Of a stretch of 48,058 nt of DNA, positions 24,671-33,672 are shown one piece after another. The DNA comes from Glycomyces dulcitolivorans (lineage in GTDB: Bacteria; Actinomycetota; Actinomycetes; Mycobacteriales; Micromonosporaceae): contig NZ_QFRW01000322.1 in NCBI RefSeq assembly GCF_003265355.1, positions 1 to 48,058 on the forward strand, written 5' to 3'. The notes under the pieces were generated by a model. That model saw only the letters and a program-made list of their open reading frames with translations, was not told the DNA's origin and did not search any database. How positions within the stretch are numbered: position 1 is the first letter of the stretch; the number at the start of each line of letters is the position of its first letter. The position numbers were made by a program, and so were the translations under genes.

Positions 24671-25269
24671 TCCTCGTCGTCCTTCGCGCCCTTGGCGTTC
24701 CGCGGCTCCGGCTCCTCGGCCGGGGCCGCGCCGCCGTCCATCCAGTACCGGATGTCGGAGGAGAACAGCCACCACAGCGACAGCACCGCGGCGAACACCC
24801 ACGGGGCGACGTACAGGCCGAAGACCGTCGAGTTGAACATGCCGACGATGAACAGGACCGCGGTGGCGCCCACGGCCCACCAGCGGACGGCCTTCTGGCG
24901 GGTCTTGAAGCGGATCGCGCACATGGCGGCGACGATCGCGGCCACGACCGCGAAGCCGGCGATGGCGAGGTTCGAGGCCAGGAAGTTCGTGGACTGGTAC
25001 AGCTCGTACGCGTCCTGCGCGGTCTTGGCCGGGTCGTCGATCTCGGCGTTCGTGTAGATGTCGGTCAGCTCGGATACGGTGGCCGAGCGCAGCGAGAACG
25101 CGTAGAACGCGAGGATGTTCCCCGCGATGACGGCGCTGACGACCTGGACCCACAGGGCGATCTGGAGGCGCAGGACCTTCTTGGGCTTGGCGTTCGGGTC
25201 GTCCCCCTCTGGCTCGGGCGCGCCCTTGCCTGGATCGCGGTCGCGGCCGAAGTTCGGTTGGGGGAGCAT
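24667..25269 (-). CDS. Four-pass membrane protein of unknown function
   Basis: A 200-residue protein. A hydrophilic N-terminus of 34 residues (rich in P, D, K) is followed by a first helix at about 35-57, an extracytoplasmic loop (SATVSELTDIYTNAEIDDPAKTAQDAYELYQ) and three more helices (about 100-122, 131-150, 153-172), then an acidic tail (EEPEPRNAKGAKDDED). The ATG at 25269 has a weak purine-rich upstream site. It follows the next membrane gene on the minus strand by 34 nt, so the two may form an operon. No family assigned. Confidence 0.7.
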   Translation of the reverse strand: MLPQPNFGRDRDPGKGAPEPEGDDPNAKPKKVLRLQIALWVQVVSAVIAGNILAFYAFSLRSATVSELTDIYTNAEIDDPAKTAQDAYELYQSTNFLASNLAIAGFAVVAAIVAAMCAIRFKTRQKAVRWWAVGATAVLFIVGMFNSTVFGLYVAPWVFAAVLSLWWLFSSDIRYWMDGGAAPAEEPEPRNAKGAKDDED

Positions 25270-25303
25270 CTGCGTGCCTCTCGGACGGGGATCGGGTCGG
25301 CGC

Positions 25304-25717
25304 CTAGTGGTTGAACCAGCGGCGGGCGAAGCGCTCGGTAAGCGTTCCCAGAATCGTAATCGGGACGATGGCCAGGCCGATGCACAGCGCCCAGTAGAGC
25401 CCGCCGGTGAACAGCAGCCAGCCGAGCCCCGCGAGCGCGCCGAGCTGGACCAGCAGGTTCAGGATCCACAGGATCCGCCACTGGAACCGCATGAGCAGCG
25501 TCGAGAGCAGCAGGAACACCGCGAGGCCGCCGAGGCCGACCGCGCCGCGGTAGACGTCGTGCTCGGCCGCGGACGGGACGAAGTCGTCGGCGTAGTGGTG
25601 GAGCAGCACGATCACCCCGCCGATGAGCAGGGCGAGGACCGCCTCCAGCCACATGGTGTTCCGGGCGGCCCGCACCGAGGTGGGCATCGGGTTGCGCTTC
25701 GAGGTCTTGGTCGCCAT
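25304..25717 (-). CDS. Four-pass membrane protein of unknown function
   Basis: A 137-residue protein with a short basic N-terminus (MATKTSKRNPMPTSVRAARN) and four hydrophobic helices (about 22-41, 58-77, 85-104, 108-124), ending in LTERFARRWFNH. ATG 25717 is preceded by GGGAG at a good distance; an upstream in-frame start at 25783 is less likely because it runs into the intergenic region. Function unknown. It is the likely first gene of a two-gene minus-strand unit with the neighbouring membrane protein. Confidence 0.7.
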   Translation of the reverse strand: MATKTSKRNPMPTSVRAARNTMWLEAVLALLIGGVIVLLHHYADDFVPSAAEHDVYRGAVGLGGLAVFLLLSTLLMRFQWRILWILNLLVQLGALAGLGWLLFTGGLYWALCIGLAIVPITILGTLTERFARRWFNH

Positions 25718-25894
25718 TGCTAACTCCCGGGCATCAAGGGGTGCGTCATGTTCGATCGGTGACTTTAACGGATCGTCACCCATCGCCCGTGATCAGGCCG
25801 GTTTCGGTCACAGCGCCGATCGACCAGGTAGTCGCCCCGGCGGCACGCGATTACCCTTGAGGCGCCCGCAGCCGCCTACTTTTGGAGTTCTCTG

Positions 25895-26509
25895 ATGACC
25901 GTGCCCCGGATCGGCGTGCTCGCCCTGCAGGGCGACGTGGTGGACCACATGCGCGCCCTGGAGGCCGCCGGCGCCGAGGCCGTACCGGTGCGGCGCCCCG
26001 CCGAGCTCGACGCGGTCGAGGGCCTGGTGATCCCCGGCGGGGAGTCCACCACCATGAGCAAGCTCCTCGACATCTTCGACATGTTCGACCCGGTCAGGAA
26101 GCGCCTCGACGAGGGGATGCCGGCGTTCGGGTCCTGCGCGGGCATGATCATGCTCGCCGAGGAGGTCCTCGACGGCCGCCCCGACCAGCGCTCCTTCGGG
26201 GTCATCCCGATGACGGTGCGCCGCAACGCGTTCGGACGCCAGGTCGACTCGTTCGAGACCGAGATCGGCATCGCCGGCGTCGCGGGCGGCCCGTTCAAGG
26301 CCGTGTTCATCCGCGCGCCGTGGGTCGAGCGGGTCGGCGACGGGGTCGAGGTGCTGGCACGGGTCGACAGCGGTGGGGAGGGCCCCGATGCGCCGGGCGG
26401 TAGGATCGTCGCGGTACGTGCGGGCGCCTGCCTGGCCACCTCCTTCCACCCGGAGGTGGTCCCCGACGCGCGGGTGCACCAGTACTTCGTGGACATGGTC
26501 CGAGGCTGA
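25895..26509 (+). CDS. pdxT: Pyridoxal 5'-phosphate synthase, glutaminase subunit
   Basis: A 204-residue class I glutamine amidotransferase. Cys81 is the nucleophile ([10 protein letters not shown]), with His185 and Glu187 (TSFHPEVV) completing the triad. The [12 protein letters not shown] oxyanion segment (residues 48-59) is typical. It hydrolyses glutamine and channels ammonia to PdxS for PLP synthesis. The ATG at 25895 has GGAG 8-9 nt upstream. pdxS lies upstream across four non-related genes; yebC follows 40 nt downstream, as in other actinomycetes. Confidence 0.96.
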   Translation: MTVPRIGVLALQGDVVDHMRALEAAGAEAVPVRRPAELDAVEGLVIPGGESTTMSKLLDIFDMFDPVRKRLDEGMPAFGSCAGMIMLAEEVLDGRPDQRSFGVIPMTVRRNAFGRQVDSFETEIGIAGVAGGPFKAVFIRAPWVERVGDGVEVLARVDSGGEGPDAPGGRIVAVRAGACLATSFHPEVVPDARVHQYFVDMVRG

Positions 26510-26549
26510 GAGCCGGACCGGACGAGCAAGAGGAACGAGGAACGCCGGG

Positions 26550-27311
26550 ATGAGTGGTCACTCCAAGTGGGCGACGACCAAGCACAAGAAGGCCGCGATC
26601 GACGCCAAGCGGGGCAAGATCTTCGCGAAGCTGATCAAGAACATCGAGGTCGCGGCGCGGACCGGCGGCGCTGACCCCACGGGCAACCCGACGCTCTACG
26701 ACGCGATCCAGAAGGCCAAGAAGAGCTCGGTCCCCAACGACAACATCGACCGCGCCGTCAAGCGCGGCGGCGGCCTCGACGGCGCCGGGGTCGACTACGA
26801 GACGCTCATGTACGAGGGCTACGCCCCCGGCGGCGTCGCGGTCCTCATCGAGTGCCTGACCGACAACCGCAACCGCGCCGCGGCCGAGGTCCGCGTCGCG
26901 CTGACCCGCAACGGCGGCTCCCTGGGCGAGGCCGGCTCGGTCGGCTACATGTTCTCCCGCCGCGGCGTCATCATGGTCCCCGCCGCCGACGGCCTCACCG
27001 AGGACGACCTCCTCATGGCCGTCCTCGACGCCGGCGCCGACGAGGTCAACGGCCTCGGCGAGGACGGCTTCGAGATCCTGTGCGAGCCCACCGACCTGGT
27101 CGCGGTCCGCACCGCCCTCCAGGAGGCCGGCATCGACTACGACTCGGCCGAGGCCGGGTTCCAGGCCTCGGTGCACATCGAGGTCGACGTCGAAGGCGCC
27201 CGCAAAGTCATCCGCGTGGTCGACGCCCTCGAAGACTCCGACGAGGTCCAGAACGTGTGGACCAACGCCGACTTCTCGGACGAGGTCCTCGCCAAGCTCG
27301 ACGAGGACTAG
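26550..27311 (+). CDS. yebC: YebC/PmpR-family DNA-binding or translation factor
   Basis: A 253-residue protein beginning [21 protein letters not shown] (first 20 residues [20 protein letters not shown]), the unmistakable TACO1/YebC start. The family has been described both as transcription regulators and as factors that relieve ribosome stalling at proline stretches. The ATG at 26550 is chosen because upstream in-frame sequence belongs to the pdxT region. It follows pdxT closely and ends at a strong terminator. In most actinomycetes ruvC comes next; here an opposing exporter gene intervenes. Confidence 0.96.
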   Translation: MSGHSKWATTKHKKAAIDAKRGKIFAKLIKNIEVAARTGGADPTGNPTLYDAIQKAKKSSVPNDNIDRAVKRGGGLDGAGVDYETLMYEGYAPGGVAVLIECLTDNRNRAAAEVRVALTRNGGSLGEAGSVGYMFSRRGVIMVPAADGLTEDDLLMAVLDAGADEVNGLGEDGFEILCEPTDLVAVRTALQEAGIDYDSAEAGFQASVHIEVDVEGARKVIRVVDALEDSDEVQNVWTNADFSDEVLAKLDED

Positions 27312-27322
27312 GACGAACGCGA

Positions 27323-27354
27323 AAGGGGCCCGCAGCCAATGCTGCGGGCCCCTT
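27323..27354. terminator. Terminator between convergent yebC and the Bcr/CflA exporter
   Basis: AAGGGGCCCGCAGC (27323-27336), loop CAAT and its complement (27341-27354). It starts 11 nt after the yebC stop and ends 10 nt from the stop of the opposing gene. Confidence 0.92.
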
Positions 27355-27364
27355 CCCTTGTCTC

Positions 27365-28615
27365 CTAAGCGATCCCCGGCACCGGGTCGCGGCGGTACAC
27401 CACGATCGTCCACACGACCGCGGCCGCCGTCGCCAGCGCGTACACGCCCAGGCCGAAGGACATCGCCGCCAGCGTCACGCCGCCGATGGTCGCCAGGGCC
27501 GGCATGACGCCGCCCGCGGCCATCTGGAGCGAGCCCATGAACGCCGAGGCCGTTCCGGCGATCTGCGGCGGCTGCGAGGACATCGCCGCGGCGCCGGCGT
27601 TGGGGAACACGACGCCGCAGCCGAGCATCATGAGCACGATCCCGATCGGGACCGTCCACAGGTTCGCCGCGCCCGCGAGCTGCACCCCGCCCAGGAACGC
27701 CACGCCCGCCAGCGAGATCGCCATCCCGGTGATCATGCGGCTGGAGGACTTCGTGCGGTCGATCATGAGCATGTTCGCCTGGTTGCCCGCCAGCAGCGCG
27801 AGTGTGCCGACGGCGAACAGCAGCGAGTAGAACCCGGGGGAGGCCCCCAGCTCGTTCTGCGAGATGAAGCTGAACGTCGACACGTACGTGAACAGCATCG
27901 AGAAGTTCATGAGCACCGCGATCGTCGGCGCGATGAAGTGCGCGTCGCGCACCAGCGTCGACACCGCCGACCCGAACTCGCGCACCGTCATCGCCCGGCG
28001 GTCCTCCGCGGGGAGGCTCTCGGGCAGGAACTTCCACACCAGGAACGTCGACAGCGCCGACAGCACCGCCATGAAGTAGAAGATGAGCGGCCACGGGCCG
28101 AACCGGATCAGCTGCGCGCCCACGATCGGGCCGAGCATCGGCGCGAGCATCGTGACGAACATCATCTTCGCCGTGAAACGGGTCATGTCGTCCCCGGCGA
28201 AGTGGTCGCGGATGACCGCGCGGGCCACCACGACCCCGGCCGCGCCCGACAGGCCCTGCACGAAGCGCAGCGCGATGAGCAGGTCTGCGCTGGTCGCCAC
28301 CGCGCACAGCAGCGACACGAGCGTGAACACGGACATGCCGATGAGCAGCGGCTTGCGGCGCCCGAAGCGGTCCGAGAGCGGGCCGACCACCGCCTGGCCC
28401 AGCCCCATGCCGATCATCATCGCCGTCAGGGTCAGCTGGATGCGGCTCTCGGGGGTGCCGAGCGCGTCGGCCATCGCGGGGAAGGCGGGGAGGTAGAGGT
28501 CGATCGCGATCGGCGCGGTCGCGGAGAGGGCGCCGAGGACGAACACCATGGTGGCGATGAAGCGTCGGGAGTGGCCGGTGGCCACGACGGGCGGCATGAA
28601 GGCGGCAGCAGACAC
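27365..28615 (-). CDS. Bcr/CflA-family multidrug MFS exporter
   Basis: A 416-residue, 12-helix major facilitator. The motif-A loop VGPLSDRFGRRKPLLIG, the N-terminal TAPIAIDLYLPAFPAMA and FLPESLP after helix 6 are characteristic of Bcr/CflA drug/H+ antiporters. The GTG at 28615 follows GGGA at 5 nt; GTG 28639 and ATG 28597 are alternatives. It exports drugs or metabolites such as bicyclomycin, cysteine or chloramphenicol; the substrate here is unknown. It is the only minus-strand gene in the pdxT-yebC-ruvC series, divergent from ruvC across about 270 nt containing several GACCGG motifs. Confidence 0.9.
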   Translation of the reverse strand: MSAAAFMPPVVATGHSRRFIATMVFVLGALSATAPIAIDLYLPAFPAMADALGTPESRIQLTLTAMMIGMGLGQAVVGPLSDRFGRRKPLLIGMSVFTLVSLLCAVATSADLLIALRFVQGLSGAAGVVVARAVIRDHFAGDDMTRFTAKMMFVTMLAPMLGPIVGAQLIRFGPWPLIFYFMAVLSALSTFLVWKFLPESLPAEDRRAMTVREFGSAVSTLVRDAHFIAPTIAVLMNFSMLFTYVSTFSFISQNELGASPGFYSLLFAVGTLALLAGNQANMLMIDRTKSSSRMITGMAISLAGVAFLGGVQLAGAANLWTVPIGIVLMMLGCGVVFPNAGAAAMSSQPPQIAGTASAFMGSLQMAAGGVMPALATIGGVTLAAMSFGLGVYALATAAAVVWTIVVYRRDPVPGIA

Positions 28616-28783
28616 AGTTGTTCCCAACCAGTGGTTCACGGAGCGGAGGAAGGCAGGGCGGGCCCGCGGGTTCGCCTCGTTGCGCCGATGGGGGGCGAGT
28701 GCGGTGCGACCGGCCGACTACAACCAAACCATGTGACCTGCCGACCGGCAAGTGCTTTATGGGCAACACCACCAGTCCGATTC

Positions 28784-28801
28784 CCGACCGGATCCGGTCG
28801 G
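28784..28801. promoter_or_regulatory. Perfect 18-bp palindrome in the exporter/ruvC divergent region
   Basis: CCGACCGGATCCGGTCGG at 28784-28801 reads the same on both strands. GCCGACCGGC at 28740-28749 and ACCGGCCGG near 28840 share half-sites. This is the arrangement of a dimeric repressor operator; the regulator is unknown. The gap is otherwise without an identifiable gene. Confidence 0.35.
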
Positions 28802-28883
28802 CGAACCCGCCGCCGCGCCGCTTGCGGGCCGAACGTCGTACCGGCCGGATAAGCTGACGCGAATCGAGCGACAGGAGGAGCGC

Positions 28884-29435
28884 GTGCGCGTCATGGGGAT
28901 CGACCCGGGCCTGACCCGCTGCGGCGTCGGGGTCGTCGAAGGACGCCCCGGAGCCCCCGGCACCATGATCGCCGTCGACGTCGTCCGCACCGACCCCGAA
29001 GCGCCCCTTGGCGACCGACTCCTCGCCCTCGACGAGGGCCTGCGAGCCCTCCTCGACGCCCACCAGCCCGAGGCCGTCGCCGTCGAACGCGTCTTCTCCC
29101 AGCACAACGTCGCCAGCGTCATCGGCACCGCCCAGGCCTCCGGCATCGCACTCCTCGCCGGCGCCCGCCTCGGCCTCCCCACCGCCACGTACACGCCCTC
29201 CGAAGTCAAGAACGCCGTGTGCGGCAACGGCACCGCCGACAAGCGCCAGGTCACCACCATGGTCACCCGCATCCTCCGCCTCAAGGAGGCCCCCAAACCC
29301 GCCGACGCGGCCGACGCGCTGGCCATCGCCATCTGCCACTTGTGGAGAGGCGGCGTCAAAGCCCGCATCGCGGCCGCGCACACGGCCGCCTCGCAAGCGT
29401 CGGCGGCTGCCGCAGCGAAGGAGCGCACCCGATGA
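28884..29435 (+). CDS. ruvC: Holliday junction resolvase
   Basis: A 183-residue endodeoxyribonuclease that cuts Holliday junctions symmetrically. [11 protein letters not shown] gives the first catalytic aspartate (D7), VERVFSQHN a glutamate, and the C-terminal [12 protein letters not shown] the last acidic pair. GTG 28884 is preceded by AGGAGGAG. The stop overlaps the ruvA ATG (ATGA), and the ruvCAB order is conserved, so it works with RuvAB after branch migration. The C-terminus after residue 160 is Ala-rich and extends slightly beyond the usual 173. Confidence 0.96.
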   Translation: MRVMGIDPGLTRCGVGVVEGRPGAPGTMIAVDVVRTDPEAPLGDRLLALDEGLRALLDAHQPEAVAVERVFSQHNVASVIGTAQASGIALLAGARLGLPTATYTPSEVKNAVCGNGTADKRQVTTMVTRILRLKEAPKPADAADALAIAICHLWRGGVKARIAAAHTAASQASAAAAAKERTR

Positions 29436-30031
29436 TCGCCCAGCTCACCGGAACCGTGGCCGCCGTCGGCGAGGCCTACGCCGTCGTCGACGTCAACGGC
29501 GTCGGCTACGCCGTCCACGCGGGCGGGCGCACCCTCGCCAACCTCAAGGTCGGCTCCACCGCCGTCCTGGCGATCTCCACGATCGTCCGCGAGGACTCGA
29601 TCACCCTGCACGGCTTCAACACCGCCGAAGAGCGCGACCTGTTCGAACTGCTCCAGTCCGCCCAGCGCATCGGCCCGCGCATCGCCCGCGACGCCATCGA
29701 GGTCCTCAGCCCCGACGCCCTCCGCCACGCCATCGCCACCGGCGACACCACCACGCTCTCGCGCATCCCCGGCGTCGGCAAGAAGGGCGCCGAGCGCATC
29801 GTCCTCGACCTCGCCGACAAGATCGGCCCCGTCGACCTCCACGGCCTCCCCAAGCAGCCCGGCGGCCGCCCCGGCGGCTGGCGCACCCAGGTCGGCCAGG
29901 GCCTCCAGGCCCTCGGCTGGACCGCCAAGGAAGCGGAGACCGCCATCGAGAAGCTCGACGCCGAAGGCGCCGACGGCCAGGACGTCCCCACCCTCCTCAA
30001 GCAGGCCATCCGACTCCTCGGGAAGCGGTAG
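29432..30031 (+). CDS. ruvA: Holliday junction branch migration protein RuvA
   Basis: A 199-residue protein. The N-terminal OB fold starts [13 protein letters not shown], the middle has tandem helix-hairpin-helix motifs ([16 protein letters not shown] and [17 protein letters not shown]), and the C-terminal third domain ([20 protein letters not shown]) contacts RuvB. It binds four-way junctions as a tetramer and loads RuvB. It overlaps ruvC by four bases and is 3 nt from ruvB. Confidence 0.96.
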   Translation: MIAQLTGTVAAVGEAYAVVDVNGVGYAVHAGGRTLANLKVGSTAVLAISTIVREDSITLHGFNTAEERDLFELLQSAQRIGPRIARDAIEVLSPDALRHAIATGDTTTLSRIPGVGKKGAERIVLDLADKIGPVDLHGLPKQPGGRPGGWRTQVGQGLQALGWTAKEAETAIEKLDAEGADGQDVPTLLKQAIRLLGKR

Positions 30032-30034
30032 CGC

Positions 30035-31123
30035 ATGGAAGACGAGTACGACGACATCGACGTCACCGCCGATCTTGAAGTGAGCCCTGAGGAGTGGGAC
30101 CGGGCCCTCACCGCCGCCGAGGCCACCGAACTCGAACGCAAGGCCGAAGCCGGCATCCGCCCCGGCAAGCTCGACGAGATCATCGGCCAGGGCCGCGTCC
30201 GCGAGCAGATCGGCCTCATCCTCGAAGGCGCCCGCCACCGCGGCACCCCGCCCGACCACATCCTCCTGTCCGGCCCGCCCGGCCTCGGCAAGACCACCCT
30301 CTCCATGATCATCGCCGCCGAACTCGGCGTCAGCCTCCGCCAGACCTCCGGCCCCGCCCTCGAACGCTCCGGCGACCTCGCCGCCATCCTCACCAGCCTC
30401 GAACCCAACGAGGTCCTCTTCATCGACGAGATCCACCGCATGGCCCGCCCCGCCGAGGAACTCCTCTACACCGCCATGGAGGACTTCCGCGTCGACGTCG
30501 TCGTCGGCAAGGGACCCGGCGCCACCGCCATCCCCCTCGAACTCGAACCGTTCACCCTCGTCGGCGCCACCACCCGCGCCGGACTCCTCACCGGCCCCCT
30601 CCGCGACCGCTTCGGCTTCCTCGGCCAGCTGGAGTTCTACTCCGAGGACGAACTCGAAGCGATCGTCCACCGCTCCGCCGCCATCCTCAAGGTCGGCATC
30701 ACCGCCGAAGGCGCCGTCCAGATCGCCGGCCGCTCCCGCGGCACGCCCCGCATCGCCAACCGCCTCCTGCGCCGCGTCCGCGACTTCGCGCAGGTCCGCG
30801 CCGCCGGCACCATCACCGAGACCGTCGCCGTCGACGCACTCCACCTCTACGACGTCGACGACCTCGGCCTCGACCGCCTCGACCGCGCCGTCCTCTCCGC
30901 CCTCGTCAAGACCTTCAACGGCGGCCCCGTCGGACCCAAGACCCTCGCCGTCGCCGTAGGGGAGCAGCCCGACACCGTCGAAGAGGTCTGCGAGCCGTTC
31001 CTCGTGCGCGCCGGCCTCCTCGCCCGCACCCCCCGCGGCCGCGTCGCCACCGACGCCGCCTGGCACCACCTGGGCCTGCGCCCGCCGAGCGCCGAAGGAC
31101 TCTTCCGCACCGGCGACGCGTAG
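30035..31123 (+). CDS. ruvB: Holliday junction branch migration helicase RuvB
   Basis: A 362-residue AAA+ ATPase. Walker A is GPPGLGKT (80-87) and Walker [10 protein letters not shown] (about 128-136); sensor 1 and arginine-finger regions ([19 protein letters not shown]) and a C-terminal winged helix follow. It drives branch migration with RuvA. It has an acidic N-terminal extension ([19 protein letters not shown]) of about 40 residues before the conserved fold, longer than in E. coli. The ATG begins 3 nt after the ruvA stop. Confidence 0.97.
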   Translation: MEDEYDDIDVTADLEVSPEEWDRALTAAEATELERKAEAGIRPGKLDEIIGQGRVREQIGLILEGARHRGTPPDHILLSGPPGLGKTTLSMIIAAELGVSLRQTSGPALERSGDLAAILTSLEPNEVLFIDEIHRMARPAEELLYTAMEDFRVDVVVGKGPGATAIPLELEPFTLVGATTRAGLLTGPLRDRFGFLGQLEFYSEDELEAIVHRSAAILKVGITAEGAVQIAGRSRGTPRIANRLLRRVRDFAQVRAAGTITETVAVDALHLYDVDDLGLDRLDRAVLSALVKTFNGGPVGPKTLAVAVGEQPDTVEEVCEPFLVRAGLLARTPRGRVATDAAWHHLGLRPPSAEGLFRTGDA

Positions 31124-31216
31124 GGTGGGCGTGGGGACGGGGCGTCACCACGCACCGGATAGACTCCGCGCACGTCACCCTCCCAGACCGTGACCACCAC
31201 GACGAAAGGCACCACC

Positions 31217-31663
31217 GTGCTCGCAACCGCAGACGTCCTCGCACAGGACAGCGCCGGCGGCTCCAACCTCATGTTCCTGATCATGATCGTCGGCTTCATC
31301 GCGCTCATGTACTTCGTGATGATCCGCCCGCAACGCAAGCGGCAGCGCGAGCAGCAGGACATGCAGAGCAACGTCCAGCCCGGTGCCCGCGTCATGACCA
31401 TCGGCGGCCTCTACGGCACCGTCGTCGACTCCGACGACGAGACCATCACCATCGAGGCCAGCGACGACACCTTCCTCGTCTTCGCCCGCCAGGCCGTCGC
31501 CAAGGTCGTCACCCCCGCCGAGACCGAGGCCGAGACCGCCGAAGAGACCGTCGCCGAGGAAGAGGCCGTCCTCACCGACGCCGACCTCGAGAAGCTCGCG
31601 AACGGCGACGAGAAGACCGACGGCGACAAGCACTCCGGGAACCCCGACCGCAAGGAGTACTAG
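31217..31663 (+). CDS. yajC: Preprotein translocase accessory subunit YajC
   Basis: A 148-residue protein with one membrane helix (about residues 17-36, NLMFLIMIVGFIALMYFVM) followed by RPQRKRQREQQ and a GARVMTIGGLYGTVV domain. The C-terminal 60 residues are strongly acidic (TEAETAEETVAEEEAV). YajC associates with SecDF and SecYEG. GTG 31217 with GAAAGG 7 nt upstream is preferred over GTG 31190. yajC-secD-secF order is canonical, although a hairpin and a possible promoter lie before secD. Confidence 0.92.
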   Translation: MLATADVLAQDSAGGSNLMFLIMIVGFIALMYFVMIRPQRKRQREQQDMQSNVQPGARVMTIGGLYGTVVDSDDETITIEASDDTFLVFARQAVAKVVTPAETEAETAEETVAEEEAVLTDADLEKLANGDEKTDGDKHSGNPDRKEY

Positions 31664-31692
31664 GCCCTGCTCGCCCTTTGCGGCACCCGTCC

Positions 31693-31698
31693 TAGAAT
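31693..31698 (+). promoter_or_regulatory. -10 candidate for secD
   Basis: TAGAAT lies in the 167-nt gap after yajC. It would give a leader of about 130 nt that contains the perfect hairpin at 31736-31760. No -35 found. Confidence 0.35.
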
Positions 31699-31735
31699 GA
31701 GCCCCGCCGAGGGTACGTGTGCGAGCCCACTCCCT

Positions 31736-31760
31736 CCGGCCCGCCCTCACGGCGGGCCGG
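31736..31760 (+). terminator. Strong hairpin between yajC and secD (terminator or attenuator)
   Basis: CCGGCCCGCC (31736-31745), loop CTCAC and the exact complement (31751-31760). It is upstream of the secD start by 70 nt, without a U-tract. It could end yajC transcription partially or modulate secD. Confidence 0.45.
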
Positions 31761-31830
31761 CGCCCGCTACCGTCTGCGCGGGCCGCACTGCGCCCGCCCC
31801 TGTCCGAGTTCTGAGGAAGAGACCGAACCA

Positions 31831-33666
31831 TTGGCTTCAGTAACGGGCGCTGACCGCCCACGGAAGAAGATCCAGCGCAAGCGCCTCGCAGTCGCCCCGT
31901 ACTTCACGGCGCTGCTCGCGGTGCTCGCGGTCCTGTGGCTGTCCGCGCTGGCGGGTTCCGGGTGGAAGTTCCCCACCGCGAAGCTCGGGCTCGACCTCCA
32001 GGGCGGCCTGTCCATGACGCTCACGGCGTACCAGCAGGGCACCGACGAGCCGCCCTCGGCCGAGACCATGGAGCAGGCCCGCCAGATCATCGAGAACCGC
32101 GTCAACTCGACCGGCGTCTCCGAGCCCGAGGTCTTCGTCGAGGGCAGCGAGAACATCGTCGTGAACGTCGCCGGCGACGACATCGACGAGGAGGCGCTCC
32201 GCGACGTCGGCGCCCCGGCCGAGCTGCGGTTCCGCATCGTCACCAACTCGACGATGGACACCTCCGCACTGGAAGAGGCCCTCGCCGAGGAGACCCCGAC
32301 CGACGAGCCGACCGACACGGCCTCCGAGACCCCCACCGAGGAGTCCAGCGAGACCGCCACCGACGACGCCTCGGCCGATCCCACCGAGGAGACCACGACC
32401 GAGGACGCCTCCGGCTCGGGCCAGGCCCCGACCACCGACGAGGACGTCACGATCGACGACGTGTGGGCGAAGGTCGGCGCCGACGCCGCCGCGACCGCCC
32501 AGGCGCTCACCGCGGCCCCCGCCGACGAGGCGACCATGGCGCTGCTGGAGCCCTTCGGCGAGCTCACTCCCGAAGAGGTCTCGCTCCTGCCGGCCAACGT
32601 CCAGTTCTTCGTCCCGCAGATCACCTGCGAGCAGCTCGACAACCGCCCGCCCGGCGCCGTCCAGCAGGCCGACATTGAGGTCGTGGCGTGCTCCGCGCCC
32701 GAGCCGTACTCCGCGGACGACCCGGACCTGACGGTCTCCTACAAGTACCTGCTCCAGCCGGCCACCGTGCTCGGCTCGGACGTCACCCAGGCCGACGTCG
32801 GCACCGACCAGGCCAACCCGAACATGTTCGTCGTCAACGTCCAGTTCTCCACCTCCGGTGCCGAGAACTGGGGCGCCCTGACGGCCGAGAACGTCGGCTC
32901 CCAGGTCGCGATCGTCCTCGACAACGAGGTCGTCTCCGCGCCGACGATCAACGAGGCGTCGACCAACTCGACGCAGATCTCCGGCGACTTCACCGCCGAC
33001 GAGGCCAACCAGCTCGCCGACCAGCTCAACTTCGGCTCGCTGCCGACCACGTTCGTGGTCGAGACCATCAACGAGGTCACCGCGACCCTCGGTGTGGACC
33101 AGCTCAAGGCCGGCATGATCGCCATGATGCTCGGCCTGATCCTGGTGTTCCTGTACTCGATGATCTACTACCGCCTCATGGGCTTCGTCGTCCTCGGCTC
33201 GCTCATCGTCGCCACCGCCGTGCTCTACCCGGCGATCGCGCTGCTGGGCTCGCAGGTCGGCCTGACGCTGACCCTCGCCGGCGTCGCGGGCTTCGTGGTC
33301 TCGATCGGCATCACCGCCGACTCGTTCATCGTGTACTTCGAACGCATCAAGGAGGAGATGGCCGGGGGCCGCTCGGCCCGCTCCGCCATCCCGCGCGCCT
33401 GGGTCCGCGCCCGGCGGACGATCCTGTCCGCGAACGCCATCTCGATGATCTCCGCGGTCGTCCTGTACATCCTGGCCATCGGCCCGGTTCGCGCGTTCGC
33501 GTTCTCGCTCGGCATCTCCACGATCGTCGACGTCATGATCGTCTTCCTGTTCACCCACCCGATCGCCGAATGGCTCTCGCGCGGGAGGGTCCTCAACAGC
33601 CAGGCCCTCTCCGGCCTGCACACCAAGACCGCCCCGGCCACCGGCGACGCGGCCGCGAAAGGCTAA
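31831..33666 (+). CDS. secD: Protein translocase subunit SecD
   Basis: A 611-residue RND-type membrane protein that uses the proton gradient to complete export. An N-terminal helix (about 24-43) is followed by LGLDLQGGLSMTL, the large extracytoplasmic P1 domain and five C-terminal helices with the conserved ITADSFIVYFERIKEE (about 504-519). TTG 31831 follows GAGGAAGAG. Residues about 147-206 are a low-complexity, Thr/Glu/Asp-rich insert (EETPTDEPTDTASETPTEE and so on) inside the P1 region, typical of some actinobacterial SecD proteins. secF starts 6 nt downstream. Confidence 0.95.
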   Translation: MASVTGADRPRKKIQRKRLAVAPYFTALLAVLAVLWLSALAGSGWKFPTAKLGLDLQGGLSMTLTAYQQGTDEPPSAETMEQARQIIENRVNSTGVSEPEVFVEGSENIVVNVAGDDIDEEALRDVGAPAELRFRIVTNSTMDTSALEEALAEETPTDEPTDTASETPTEESSETATDDASADPTEETTTEDASGSGQAPTTDEDVTIDDVWAKVGADAAATAQALTAAPADEATMALLEPFGELTPEEVSLLPANVQFFVPQITCEQLDNRPPGAVQQADIEVVACSAPEPYSADDPDLTVSYKYLLQPATVLGSDVTQADVGTDQANPNMFVVNVQFSTSGAENWGALTAENVGSQVAIVLDNEVVSAPTINEASTNSTQISGDFTADEANQLADQLNFGSLPTTFVVETINEVTATLGVDQLKAGMIAMMLGLILVFLYSMIYYRLMGFVVLGSLIVATAVLYPAIALLGSQVGLTLTLAGVAGFVVSIGITADSFIVYFERIKEEMAGGRSARSAIPRAWVRARRTILSANAISMISAVVLYILAIGPVRAFAFSLGISTIVDVMIVFLFTHPIAEWLSRGRVLNSQALSGLHTKTAPATGDAAAKG

Positions 33667-33672
33667 GGACCG

